Assembly (NCBI RefSeq): GCF_000716435.1
Contig: NZ_JNWO01000019.1
Location: 216,218-280,217, forward strand
Origin: Streptomyces xylophagus
Lineage (GTDB): Bacteria > Actinomycetota > Actinomycetes > Streptomycetales > Streptomycetaceae
Direction of reading: 5' to 3'
DNA length: 64,000 bases
Both the position numbers and the translations under genes were made by a program. Positions 35,875-44,521 of the stretch are shown here, piece by piece (position 1 is the first letter of the stretch; every line of letters starts with the position of its first letter). The notes beneath the pieces were generated by a model. The model was given only the letters and a program-made list of their open reading frames with translations, was not told where the DNA came from and searched no databases.

Positions 35875-37254
35875 CTAGAGCTTCGTCCAGGCCTCCGTGA
35901 GCACCTGGCGGACGATGCCCTCGATCTCGTCGAAGGTCGACTGGTCGGAGATCAGCGGCGGCGACAGCTGGATGACCGGGTCACCGCGGTCGTCGGCGCG
36001 GCAGTAGAGGCCGTACTCGAAGAGCTTCTTGGAGACGAAGCCGTAGAGCACGCGCTCCGACTCCTCGTCCGTGAAGGTCTCCTTGGTGGCCTTGTCCTTG
36101 ACCAGCTCGATGCCGTAGAAGAAGCCGTTGCCGCGGACGTCGCCGACGATCGGGAGGTCGTGCAGCTTCTGCAGGGTCTGCAGGAAGTTGGCCTCGTTGT
36201 CGAGGACGTGCTGGTTGAGGCCCTCGCGCTCGAAGATGTCGAGGTTGGCGAGGCCGACCGCGGCGGAGACCGGGTGGCCGCCGAAGGTGTAGCCGTGCAG
36301 GAAGGTGTTGTCGCCCTTGTAGAACGGCTCGGCCAGGCGGTCGGAGATGATGCAGGCGCCGATCGGGGAGTAGCCCGAGGTCATGCCCTTGGCGCAGGTG
36401 ATCATGTCCGGGACGTAGTCGAACTTGTCGCAGGCGAACATCGTGCCGAGGCGGCCGAAGGCGCAGATGACCTCGTCGGAGACCAGGAGCACGTCGTACT
36501 GGTCGCAGATCTCGCGGACCCGCTGGAAGTAGCCGGGCGGCGGCGGGAAGCAGCCGCCGGCGTTCTGCACCGGCTCCAGGAAGACCGCGGCGACCGTCTC
36601 CGGGCCCTCCATGAGGATCTGCTGCTCGATCTGGTCGGCGGCCCAGCGGCCGAAGGCCTTCGGGTCGTCGCCGAAGAGCGGGGCGCGGTAGATGTTGGTG
36701 TTCGGGACCTTGTGCGCGCCGGGCACGAGGGGCTCGAAGGGAGCCTTCAGCGCCGGGAGTCCGGTGATGGACAGGGCGCCCTGCGGGGTGCCGTGGTAGG
36801 CGACCGCGCGCGAGATGACCTTGTACTTGGTCGGCTTGCCCTGGAGCTTGAAGTACTGCTTGGCGAGCTTCCAGGCGGTCTCGACGGCCTCGCCGCCGCC
36901 GGTGGTGAAGAAGACCTTGTTCAGGTCGCCGGGCGCGTAGTGGGCGAGACGCTCCGCCAGCTCAACGGCCTTCGGGTGGGCGTACGACCAGATGGGGAAG
37001 AACGCCAGCTCCTGCGCCTGCTTGGCGGCGGTCTCGGCCAGCTCGGCGCGGCCGTGACCGGCCTGGACCACGAACAGACCCGCGAGACCGTCGAGGTAGC
37101 GCTTGCCCTTGTCGTCGTAGATGTAGGTGCCCTCACCACGGACGATCGTGGGAACGGGCGCGTTCTCGTACGAGGACATGCGGGTGAAGTGCATCCACAG
37201 GTGGTCGTACGCGGTGCGGCTGAGGTCCTTGCTCACGGTTATCGGGTTCCCCAC
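35875..37254 (-). CDS. Class III aminotransferase, probably polyamine/GABA-type
   Basis: PLP-dependent omega-aminotransferase, 459 aa. The PLP lysine lies in DMITCAKGMTSGYSP, the preceding DEVICAFGRLGTMF binds cofactor, and TGGGEAVETAWKL binds phosphate. The closest function by context is a putrescine- or GABA-type transaminase that makes an aldehyde oxidised by the divergent aldehyde dehydrogenase. GTG 37254 overlaps the regulator gene by 16 bp; an in-frame GTG at 37236 (VSKDLSRTAY) starts 2 bp after the regulator stop and is an alternative. Confidence 0.87.
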   Translation of the reverse strand: MGNPITVSKDLSRTAYDHLWMHFTRMSSYENAPVPTIVRGEGTYIYDDKGKRYLDGLAGLFVVQAGHGRAELAETAAKQAQELAFFPIWSYAHPKAVELAERLAHYAPGDLNKVFFTTGGGEAVETAWKLAKQYFKLQGKPTKYKVISRAVAYHGTPQGALSITGLPALKAPFEPLVPGAHKVPNTNIYRAPLFGDDPKAFGRWAADQIEQQILMEGPETVAAVFLEPVQNAGGCFPPPPGYFQRVREICDQYDVLLVSDEVICAFGRLGTMFACDKFDYVPDMITCAKGMTSGYSPIGACIISDRLAEPFYKGDNTFLHGYTFGGHPVSAAVGLANLDIFEREGLNQHVLDNEANFLQTLQKLHDLPIVGDVRGNGFFYGIELVKDKATKETFTDEESERVLYGFVSKKLFEYGLYCRADDRGDPVIQLSPPLISDQSTFDEIEGIVRQVLTEAWTKL

Positions 37255-37754
37255 ATGTAGGTCTGCTTCTTGAGCTTCAGATAAACGAAGCTCTCGGTGG
37301 AGCGCACGCCGGGCAGCGCCCGAATGCGTTTGTTGATGACGTCCAGCAGGTGGTCGTCGTCCTCGCAGACGATCTCGGCGAGGAGGTCGTACGAGCCCGC
37401 GGTCATCACCACGTACTCCACTTCCGGCATGGCCGTCAGCGCGTCCGCCACGTTCTCGACGTCGCCCTCGACGTTGACACCGACCATCGCCTGTCTGCGG
37501 AAGCCCACGGTGAGCGGGTCCGTGACGGCGACGATCTGCATGACGCCCTGGTCGAGCAGCTTCTGGACGCGCTGGCGCACGGCCGCCTCGGAGAGGCCCA
37601 CGGCCTTGCCGATCGCGGCGTACGGCCGGCGGCCGTCCTCCTGGAGCTGCTCGATGATGGCGAGAGAGACGGAATCCAGGTGAGGGGTCCCGTTCCTGGA
37701 CTCGCGGGAGTCCCTGGGTTCTGCGCTGCGACTGGCCACGGCTTCACTGTGCAC
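37239..37754 (-). CDS. Lrp/AsnC-family transcriptional regulator
   Basis: Feast/famine regulator of 171 aa. An N-terminal HTH (YAAIGKAVGLSEAAVRQRVQ) and a C-terminal RAM ligand domain (MVGVNVEGDVENVADAL, TAGSYDLLAEIV) are present. GTG 37754 is chosen; a TTG at 37775 would add seven residues. It is translationally coupled to the aminotransferase and divergent from the aldehyde dehydrogenase. It probably senses an amino acid or amine and controls both directions. Confidence 0.88.
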   Translation of the reverse strand: MHSEAVASRSAEPRDSRESRNGTPHLDSVSLAIIEQLQEDGRRPYAAIGKAVGLSEAAVRQRVQKLLDQGVMQIVAVTDPLTVGFRRQAMVGVNVEGDVENVADALTAMPEVEYVVMTAGSYDLLAEIVCEDDDHLLDVINKRIRALPGVRSTESFVYLKLKKQTYMWGTR

Positions 37755-37919
37755 GACGTCTCGACAGTTCCGCAAGGCTGCTTCGATGAAATTCGTTGTT
37801 TACGTGGTCGAGACTTGCGGATTTCGCAGTCTTGGTGCGATCGGGGGTGTTGAAAACGTGGCCCGGGCGATTAGGGTGGGTGTCTCAGTGATTGGACACC
37901 TGAACTTGGAGGGCCGGCA
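37755..37919. promoter_or_regulatory. Divergent control region with two inverted repeats
   Basis: Between the regulator and dehydrogenase genes lies AGACTTGCG...CGCAGTCT (37811-37832), a 22-base near-palindrome, and GGTGTC/GACACC (37879-37884, 37895-37900). The first sits mid-region and is the best candidate for Lrp-type binding. GGAGG at 37908-37912 is the dehydrogenase ribosome site. Confidence 0.5.
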
Positions 37920-39359
37920 GTGAGCACCGAGCTGCGTCGTCTGCGCAATTACATCGACGGTGAGTTCCGGGACGCCGCCGACGGACGGACCACCGAGGTG
38001 GTCAACCCGGCGACCGGCGAGGCGTATGCCACCGCCCCGCTGTCCGGGGCGGCGGACGTGGATGCCGCGATGGCGGCCGCCGCGGCGGCCTTCCCGGCCT
38101 GGCGGGACGAGACTCCCGCGGCTCGGCAGCGCGCCCTGCTGAAGATCGCGGACGCGTTCGAGGAGCGCGCGGAGGAACTGATCGCGGCCGAGGTGGAGAA
38201 CACCGGCAAGCCGATCGGGCTCACCCGCTCCGAGGAAATCCCGCCGATGGTCGACCAGATCCGCTTCTTCGCGGGTGCCGCCCGGATGCTCGAAGGCCGT
38301 TCGGCCGGCGAGTACATGGAGGGCATGACCTCCATCATCCGGCGCGAGCCGATCGGCGTCTGCGCGCAGGTCGCGCCCTGGAACTACCCGATGATGATGG
38401 CGGTCTGGAAGTTCGCCCCGGCGCTGGCGGCCGGCAACACGGTGGTGTTGAAGCCCTCGGACACCACCCCCGCCTCCACCGTCCTGATCGCCGAGATCCT
38501 CGGCTCGATCCTCCCCAAGGGCGTCTTCAACGTCGTCACCGGCGACCGCGACACCGGCCGCCTGATGGTCGAGCACCACACCCCGGCGATGGCCTCCATC
38601 ACCGGCTCCGTGCGCGCCGGTATGTCGGTCGCCGAGTCCGCGTCCAAGGACCTCAAGAGGGTCCACCTGGAGCTGGGCGGCAAGGCCCCCGTCGTCGTCT
38701 TCGAGGACACCGACATCGCCAAGGCCGTCGAGGACATCTCGGTCGCGGGCTTCTTCAACGCCGGGCAGGACTGCACGGCGGCGACGCGCGTGCTGGTCCA
38801 GGAGTCGATCCACGACGAGTTCGTGGCGGCGCTCGCCAAGGCGGCGGCGGAGACGAAGACCGGTCAGCCGGACGACGAGGACGTGCTCTACGGCCCGCTC
38901 AACAACCCGAACCAGCTCAAGCAGGTCACCGGCTTCATCGAGCGGCTGCCCGCGCACGCGAAGGTGGAGTCGGGCGGTCACCGGGTCGGCGAGGTCGGAT
39001 ACTTCTACGCGCCGACCGTCGTCTCCGGCCTCAAGCAGGACGACGAGATCATCCAGAACGAGGTCTTCGGACCGGTCATCACCGTTCAGTCCTTCACGGA
39101 CGAGGCGCAGGCCGTCGAGTGGGCCAACGGTGTCGACTACGCCCTCGCCTCCTCGGTGTGGACCAAGGACCACGCCCGCGCGATGCGGATGTCGAAGGTG
39201 CTCGACTTCGGCTGCGTGTGGATCAACACCCACATCCCGCTGGTCGCGGAGATGCCGCACGGCGGCTTCAAGAAGTCGGGCTACGGCAAGGACCTTTCGG
39301 CGTACGGCTTCGAGGACTACACCCGCATCAAGCACGTGATGACGTCGCTGGACGCGTAG
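37920..39359 (+). CDS. Aldehyde dehydrogenase, gamma-aminobutyraldehyde-type
   Basis: NAD-dependent aldehyde dehydrogenase of 479 aa. The catalytic Cys is in NAGQDCTAATR and the base Glu in HLELGGKAP; NYPMMMAVWKFAPALAAGN and GSVRAGM form the cofactor site. The sequence resembles the PatD/gamma-aminobutyraldehyde (or betaine-aldehyde-like) group. Next to a class III transaminase and Lrp regulator it fits conversion of putrescine to GABA. GTG 37920 has GGAGG at good spacing. Confidence 0.87.
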   Translation: MSTELRRLRNYIDGEFRDAADGRTTEVVNPATGEAYATAPLSGAADVDAAMAAAAAAFPAWRDETPAARQRALLKIADAFEERAEELIAAEVENTGKPIGLTRSEEIPPMVDQIRFFAGAARMLEGRSAGEYMEGMTSIIRREPIGVCAQVAPWNYPMMMAVWKFAPALAAGNTVVLKPSDTTPASTVLIAEILGSILPKGVFNVVTGDRDTGRLMVEHHTPAMASITGSVRAGMSVAESASKDLKRVHLELGGKAPVVVFEDTDIAKAVEDISVAGFFNAGQDCTAATRVLVQESIHDEFVAALAKAAAETKTGQPDDEDVLYGPLNNPNQLKQVTGFIERLPAHAKVESGGHRVGEVGYFYAPTVVSGLKQDDEIIQNEVFGPVITVQSFTDEAQAVEWANGVDYALASSVWTKDHARAMRMSKVLDFGCVWINTHIPLVAEMPHGGFKKSGYGKDLSAYGFEDYTRIKHVMTSLDA

Positions 39360-39376
39360 CTCGTACGACCACAAGT

Positions 39377-39415
39377 GCGCGGCCCCGGACGGGAGTTCAC
39401 CGTCCGGGGCCGCGC
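39377..39415 (+). terminator. 16-bp hairpin after aldehyde dehydrogenase
   Basis: GCGCGGCCCCGGACGG (39377-39392) pairs perfectly with 39400-39415 across a 7-base loop. It is followed by tgttcccccctctttt, a pyrimidine-rich tail, making it an effective terminator. It also lies downstream of the convergent secreted-protein gene. Confidence 0.85.
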
Positions 39416-39446
39416 TGTTCCCCCCTCTTTTCCCCCTCCTCAGTGG

Positions 39447-40061
39447 TCAGGCGTGCTTGAAGACGCTGCTCAGCGAGGGCAGTTCGGACGTGACCTTCCC
39501 CGGCCTGCCGGGCTCGGGATGCTGGGTGATGCCGCCCTCTCCCTTGCCGGGGGCCGGCAACGACGACGGCGGCGACGGCAGGTCGCCGGGGTTCGGGAAG
39601 GAGATGCCGGTCTTCTTCAGGATGGGTCCGCAGGTGCTGACGGCCTTCTTGTAGCCGGCCGACGTCGGGTCGAACCCCGGGCCGCCCTTGCCGTTGATGT
39701 TCACGCGCAGCATGACGCCGCCGTCCGCGCCCTTGGACGCGTGGAAGCCGGGGAAGACCGACTGCCCCTGCGCCCGCATGCACTTGGCGAAGCGCGTGTT
39801 CGCCGCGTTGAGGTCACCGGGTGCGTTCGCGGTCGGTGTGTACGCGACCGCGAAGGGGATGCCCTTGGCGGACCCGAACTCCTTGCCGCCCTGGCCTTTC
39901 TGCTTGACGAGGGTCTTGCCGGCGACGACCGTCCGGTGGGAATCGGAGTTCGTCGTGTGGGACGCGGGAGCCGCCGAGGCGGTGACGGTGCCGAGCGCGG
40001 CGGCGGACAGTACGGCGATCCCGAGGGCGAGCCGCTGCGGCCTGGTCGCCAGTGGACGCAT
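39447..40061 (-). CDS. Secreted two-cysteine protein beside a two-component system
   Basis: A 204-aa exported protein. The signal peptide ends near ASAAPASH. The mature part contains TRFAKCMRAQGQSVFPGF and AVSTCGPILKK, the paired-Cys pattern of a widespread actinobacterial family of secreted proteins usually found near efflux-type ABC transporters and two-component systems (from memory). The C-terminal third is Pro/Gly-rich. ATG 40061 has AGGAGGA four bases upstream, which excludes the longer start at 40106. It is divergent from the response regulator, which may control it. Function unknown. Confidence 0.78.
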   Translation of the reverse strand: MRPLATRPQRLALGIAVLSAAALGTVTASAAPASHTTNSDSHRTVVAGKTLVKQKGQGGKEFGSAKGIPFAVAYTPTANAPGDLNAANTRFAKCMRAQGQSVFPGFHASKGADGGVMLRVNINGKGGPGFDPTSAGYKKAVSTCGPILKKTGISFPNPGDLPSPPSSLPAPGKGEGGITQHPEPGRPGKVTSELPSLSSVFKHA

Positions 40062-40184
40062 GGTTCCTCCTGCTGCTGTGTGCGGGTACTGCTGGGCGGG
40101 ACCCACACAACCGCTCGCCCGGTTACGCCACGGGAACGGCCGCCCTTATATCCGTGTAACCGCCCGCCCGCCACACTGACGGCC

Positions 40185-40841
40185 ATGCGTGTGCTGGTGG
40201 TCGAGGACCACGAAGAACTCGCCGAGACGGTGGCGGCGGGACTGCGCCGCGAGGGCATGGCGGTCGACCTCGCGTTCGACGGCCCTACGGCTTTGGAGCG
40301 CGCGGAGATCAACGGCTACGACGTCGTCGTGCTCGACCGGGATCTGCCCGGCGTGCACGGCGACCAGGTGTGCCGGACGCTCGCCGCCGGGGACAGTCGG
40401 GCGCGGCTGCTGATGCTCACCGCGTCCGGGACCGTCGCCGACCGGGTCGCGGGGCTCGGGCTCGGCGCCGACGACTATCTGCCCAAGCCGTTCGCGTTCA
40501 CCGAACTCGTCGCCCGCATCAGGGCGTTGGCACGCCGTGCGCAACCCGCGCTGCCGCCGGTCCTGGTGCGCGGCGAACTCCGGCTCGACCCGGCACGGCG
40601 GGAAGCCACCCGGGCCGGCTGCCAACTGCCGCTCAGCCCCAAGGAGTTCGCCGTGCTCGAACTCCTTCTCGGCGCGCAGGGGACGGTCGTGTCCACCGAG
40701 GAACTCCTGGAGCGGGCATGGGACGAGGCCGCCGATCCGTTCAGCCAGACCGTGAAGGTGACCGTCAGCAGACTGCGCCGCAAGCTGGGGGAGCCGCCGT
40801 TGGTCGAGACGGTGGACCGCGCCGGGTACCGCATCCGATGA
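40185..40841 (+). CDS. OmpR/PhoB-family response regulator
   Basis: DNA-binding regulator of 218 aa. The receiver domain has acidic pocket VVEDHEE, phospho-acceptor Asp in VVLDRDLPG and Lys in PKPFAF. The C-terminal winged helix has LSPKEFAVLELLL and FSQTVKVTVSRLRRKLG. ATG 40185 lies seven bases after CACACT, so a leaderless mRNA is possible. The kinase gene overlaps by four bases. Confidence 0.93.
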   Translation: MRVLVVEDHEELAETVAAGLRREGMAVDLAFDGPTALERAEINGYDVVVLDRDLPGVHGDQVCRTLAAGDSRARLLMLTASGTVADRVAGLGLGADDYLPKPFAFTELVARIRALARRAQPALPPVLVRGELRLDPARREATRAGCQLPLSPKEFAVLELLLGAQGTVVSTEELLERAWDEAADPFSQTVKVTVSRLRRKLGEPPLVETVDRAGYRIR

Positions 40842-42097
40842 GGGCGTGGGGCCAGCGGCGGGCGGACGATCCGATGAGGGCACGGGTCCTGCGGCGGCTG
40901 CACGGGCCGCGCACCGTCCGCTGGCGCCTCACGCTTCTCTACGGCGCGTTGTTCGTGATGGCCGGCGCGCTCCTGCTGACCTTCGTGTACCTGCTCGCCC
41001 ACACCACCGCCGGCGTGTCCGCGACCCCTGGCAAGAGCACCCAAGTGGTCGGCGGCACACCCGCCGTGAACGCGCCGACCCTCACCGCCGTCGCCGAGGC
41101 CGCCCGCAGCGACCAGTTGCACCAGCTGGTCGTCTACGCCGTCGTCGCGCTCGCCGTGATGACCGTGGCGTCGCTCGTGCTGGGCTGGGTGATGGCCGGC
41201 CGGGTGCTGTCGCCGCTGCGCACGATGACGGCCTCCGCCCGGCGGATCTCCGCCGACAACCTGCACGCACGGCTCGCGGTGCCCGGTCCTGACGACGAGC
41301 TGAAGGCGATGGCGGACACCTTCGACGCCGTACTGGCCCGGCTGGAGGGCGCGTTCGAGGCGCAGAAGCAGTTCGTCGCGAACGCCTCGCACGAACTGCG
41401 CACCCCGCTCACGCTCCAGCAGGCCATCGTGGATGTCACCCTCGCCGATCCGGACGCGGCGGTGCGGGTGCTGCGGGCGGCGCTGGCGCGGGTGCGGGCG
41501 GCGGGGCAGGAGCAGGAGCGGCTGATCGAGGCGCTGTTGACGCTGGCGCGTAGCCAACGGGGGCTGGAGGCGCGGGAGTTCGTCGATCTCGCGGCGGTCG
41601 TACGGGACCGGCTGCCCGACGCGGGCCCGGGTGACGCCGACCTGCGCGTCGAGGCCAGGCTCGAATCCGCTCCCGTGCACGGTGATCCGCAGCTCATCGA
41701 GCGGCTGGTCGTCAACCTGACCGACAACGCCGTACGGCACAATCTCCCGTCGGCGGAGGGGAGTTGGGTGAGCGTGTGGACGGGGCTCGACGCGCTGGGC
41801 AGGCCCGGGCTGCGGATCGAGAACAGTGGGCCGGTGATCGCGGCCGACCAGGCGGCGGGGCTCTTCGAGCCGTTCCGGCGGCTGGGCGCGGAGCGGGTCC
41901 GTAAGCGGGAGGGGCTCGGCCTCGGCATGTCCATCGTGGCGGCGGTCGTGGCGGCGCACGGGGGTCGGGTGTGGGCGCGGACGCGTCCTCGGGGCGGACT
42001 GGTGGTGGAGGTGAGCCTGCCGAGGTATGTGCCGGTGGCTGTCCCGGTGCCGGCACCTGCGCCTGCCGGGGTTCCTGCGCGCACACGCGCCGTGTGA
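40838..42097 (+). CDS. Sensor histidine kinase (HAMP, HisKA, HATPase)
   Basis: Membrane kinase of 419 aa partnered with the upstream regulator. Two membrane helices (about residues 35-57 and 100-122) flank a short extracytoplasmic loop of about 45 residues. HAMP follows, then HisKA with NASHELRTPLTLQQ and HATPase with NLTDNAVRHNL and GLGLGMSIVAAVV. The sensing loop is small and Thr/Ala-rich, so the signal may be membrane-borne. It overlaps the regulator gene by ATGA. Confidence 0.92.
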   Translation: MRAWGQRRADDPMRARVLRRLHGPRTVRWRLTLLYGALFVMAGALLLTFVYLLAHTTAGVSATPGKSTQVVGGTPAVNAPTLTAVAEAARSDQLHQLVVYAVVALAVMTVASLVLGWVMAGRVLSPLRTMTASARRISADNLHARLAVPGPDDELKAMADTFDAVLARLEGAFEAQKQFVANASHELRTPLTLQQAIVDVTLADPDAAVRVLRAALARVRAAGQEQERLIEALLTLARSQRGLEAREFVDLAAVVRDRLPDAGPGDADLRVEARLESAPVHGDPQLIERLVVNLTDNAVRHNLPSAEGSWVSVWTGLDALGRPGLRIENSGPVIAADQAAGLFEPFRRLGAERVRKREGLGLGMSIVAAVVAAHGGRVWARTRPRGGLVVEVSLPRYVPVAVPVPAPAPAGVPARTRAV

Positions 42098-42170
42098 ACA
42101 GGCGGTTACTTCACGGCCGACCGATCGACAAGGTGTCGGGTCCGCGGGACCGCGCTCGACGCAGCGTCCA

Positions 42171-42206
42171 TTGATCGGACACGGCTCGGCGGGTCATGCT
42201 GCGCGG
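42171..42206 (+). promoter_or_regulatory. Promoter giving a leaderless mRNA
   Basis: TTGATC at 42171-42176, an 18-base spacer and CATGCT at 42195-42200 end six bases before the GTG of the binding-protein gene. No ribosome site is present. Confidence 0.55.
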
Positions 42207-43397
42207 GTGCCCCAGACTCCGAAGTCGTTCCCGCCCTCCCGCCGCTCCCTGCTGCGCGCGCTCGGAGGCACCGCCGCGCTCGGCGCGCTCGCCGGGTGCG
42301 GTGTGCCCGCCGCGTATGTGAAGGCGGGGGACCGTGCAGGCGCCGATCTGTCCGCCACGGACAAGCGGCTGACCTGGGCGAACTGGCCGTTGTACATCGA
42401 CACCGACGACAACGACGAGACGAAGCGGCCCACCCTGGACGCCTTCGAGAAGCGCACCGGGATCTCCGTCGACTACATCGAGGAGATCAACGACAACGAC
42501 GAGTTCTTCGGCAAGATCAGCCCGGCGCTCATGAACCACCAGCAGACCGGTCGCGACCTGATCGTCATGAGCGACTGGATGTGCGCGCGGTTCGTCCGCC
42601 TCGGCTGGGTCCAGCGGATGGACCGGTCCGCGCAGCCCAACGTGGCGAAGTACCTCGACCCGCAGCTCAGCTCGCCCGCGTTCGACCCGGGCCGCCGGTA
42701 CACGGTGCCGTGGCAGTCGGGCATCACCGGTATCGCGTACAACCGCCGCAAGCTCGGCCGCGAGATCCGTCAGGTCTCCGACCTGTGGGCGAGCGACCTC
42801 AAGGGCCGGGTCACCCTGCTCTCCGGCCTCGACGAGGCGTTCGCGCTGCTGATGCAGGGCAACGGCGTCGACATCACCAAGTGGACCGCCGCGGACTTCC
42901 ACAAGGTGTGCGACCAGGTGCAGACGCAGATCAGCAGGAAGCAGATCCGCCGCTTCACCGGCAACGACTACACCAAGGACCTGGTCAGCGGTGACGTCCT
43001 GGCCTGCCAGGCCTACTCCGGCGACGTGATCCAGCTCCAGGCCGACATCCCGGACATCCGCTTCGTCGTCCCCGAGTCGGGCGCCGAACTCTGGGCGGAC
43101 TCCCTGATGATCCCCGACCTGGCCCGCCACAAGACCAACGCGGAACGCCTGATCGACTACTACTACGACCCCGAGGTCGCCGCCGAACTCGCCGCCTGGG
43201 TCAACTACGTCTGCCCCGTCCCCGCCGCCCAGGCCGTCCTCGCCGCCTCCAAGGACAAGGACACCGCGGCCCTCGCCGAGAACCCCCTGATCTTCCCGGA
43301 CACCACGATGCGCAAGCACCTCGCGATCGCGCGGGACATCACGTCGACGGAGCGGGTGGAGTTCGCGAAGGAGTGGAACAAGATCGTGGGGTTGTAG
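42207..43397 (+). CDS. Polyamine (spermidine/putrescine)-type ABC substrate-binding lipoprotein
   Basis: Extracytoplasmic binding protein of the PotD/PotF group, 396 aa. A Tat-like RRSLLRALGG start and the lipobox LAGC end the signal at about residues 27-30. The mature domain has LTWANWPLYIDTDDND and YTVPWQSGITGIAYNRRK, typical of the polyamine-binding fold. Chosen start GTG 42207 has a promoter close by. No permease or ATPase gene follows, which is unusual because these proteins are normally encoded with PotABC. It probably serves the nearby catabolic set. Confidence 0.86.
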   Translation: MPQTPKSFPPSRRSLLRALGGTAALGALAGCGVPAAYVKAGDRAGADLSATDKRLTWANWPLYIDTDDNDETKRPTLDAFEKRTGISVDYIEEINDNDEFFGKISPALMNHQQTGRDLIVMSDWMCARFVRLGWVQRMDRSAQPNVAKYLDPQLSSPAFDPGRRYTVPWQSGITGIAYNRRKLGREIRQVSDLWASDLKGRVTLLSGLDEAFALLMQGNGVDITKWTAADFHKVCDQVQTQISRKQIRRFTGNDYTKDLVSGDVLACQAYSGDVIQLQADIPDIRFVVPESGAELWADSLMIPDLARHKTNAERLIDYYYDPEVAAELAAWVNYVCPVPAAQAVLAASKDKDTAALAENPLIFPDTTMRKHLAIARDITSTERVEFAKEWNKIVGL

Positions 43398-43464
43398 GGG
43401 GGCGCGTCCCGCTATTGATCGGTCGCGGGGGCAGGTGGAGCCGAGGTTCATCCCCTCGTCGGTC

Positions 43465-44412
43465 CTACTTCGTGAGGGCCGATCCGGAGGGGAGCGGGTT
43501 CTGCTGGGGCTGGACGACGGGGAACGTCACTCCGGTGAGGTCTTCGGAGACGGTCCACAGCCGCTGCTGGACGGCTGCCTCGTACGACTGCGGGCTGGAG
43601 GTGACCAGCCGGGGGTGGCCCTTGACCTCGTTGCGTCCGCCGGGGCCGTAGTACTGGCCGCCGAGTGCGGCGGGGTCGGTGGCGGCGCGCAGGGTCGGCA
43701 GTGCGCCCATCGCCGCCGGCTGGCTGATCAGCGGCGCGAGCCAGGTGATCGGAACCCGGAGGGCCGCGGGGGTGTTGCGGGCGAGCTCGGTGCTGGAGAT
43801 GCCGGGGTGCGCGGCCAGCGCGACGGTGGTGCCGTGCGGGGCGAGCCGGCGCTGCAGCTCGTACGTGAACATCAGGTTGGCCAGCTTGGACTGACCGTAG
43901 GCGGCGACCCGGCTGTAGGACCGCTCCCACTGCAGGTCGTCGAAGTGGATCGCGGCCCGGATGCGGTGGCCGGTGCTGCTGACCGTCACCACGCGCGAGC
44001 CGGGCACCGGCAGCATCAGGTCCAGCAGCAGCCCGGTGAGCGCGAAGTGGCCGAGGTGGTTGGTGCCGAACTGCATCTCGAAGCCGTCCCGGGTGGTCTG
44101 CTTCGGGGTGTACATCACGCCGGCGTTGTTGATGAGCAGGTCGATCCGGTCGAACCGGGACCGCAGCGCCGCCGCCGCGGTCCGGACGGAGTCGAGCGAG
44201 GTCAGGTCCAGTGCCTGCACGGTCACGTCGCCGGTCATGCGGGCCGCGGCCTGCTCGCCCTTCTCGGTGTTGCGCACGGCGAGGACCACGGAGGCCCCGC
44301 GCTCGGCGAGCGCCTTGGCGGTCTCGTACCCCAGTCCGGTGTTGGCCCCGGTCACCACGGCCACCCGCCCGTGCTGGTCCGGAATGTTCGCCGTCGTCCA
44401 CTTCTCGCTCAT
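43465..44412 (-). CDS. Short-chain dehydrogenase/reductase
   Basis: NAD(P)-dependent oxidoreductase of 315 aa. The cofactor loop is VVTGANTGLGYETA, the NNAG motif is LLINNAGVMY, catalytic Ser in VVTVSSTGH and YxxxK in AAYGQSKLANLM. Resembles the retinol-dehydrogenase/WWOX-like group; substrate unknown. ATG 44412 with GGGGAG eight bases before it is preferred to 44454. It is divergent from the TetR gene and shares its three-site operator. Confidence 0.88.
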   Translation of the reverse strand: MSEKWTTANIPDQHGRVAVVTGANTGLGYETAKALAERGASVVLAVRNTEKGEQAAARMTGDVTVQALDLTSLDSVRTAAAALRSRFDRIDLLINNAGVMYTPKQTTRDGFEMQFGTNHLGHFALTGLLLDLMLPVPGSRVVTVSSTGHRIRAAIHFDDLQWERSYSRVAAYGQSKLANLMFTYELQRRLAPHGTTVALAAHPGISSTELARNTPAALRVPITWLAPLISQPAAMGALPTLRAATDPAALGGQYYGPGGRNEVKGHPRLVTSSPQSYEAAVQQRLWTVSEDLTGVTFPVVQPQQNPLPSGSALTK

Positions 44413-44432
44413 GTCGGGCTCCCCATCATCTA

Positions 44433-44504
44433 ACGTACCGAAGGTATCTTGCATTGGCGACGCTAAAGTACTTTCGGTACGTTGTCAACGTACCGCAGGT
44501 ACGT
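44433..44504. promoter_or_regulatory. Three-site operator between SDR and TetR genes
   Basis: Three 17-base imperfect palindromes: ACGTACCGAAGGTATCT (44433-44449), AAGTACTTTCGGTACGT (44466-44482) and ACGTACCGCAGGTACGT (44488-44504). The common pattern is ACGTACC-NNN-GGTACGT. The third lies just upstream of a TAGGCT -10 box of the TetR gene and the first just before the SDR ribosome site, so one repressor could shut both promoters. Confidence 0.8.
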
Positions 44505-44521
44505 AAGTTAGGCTGGTGATC

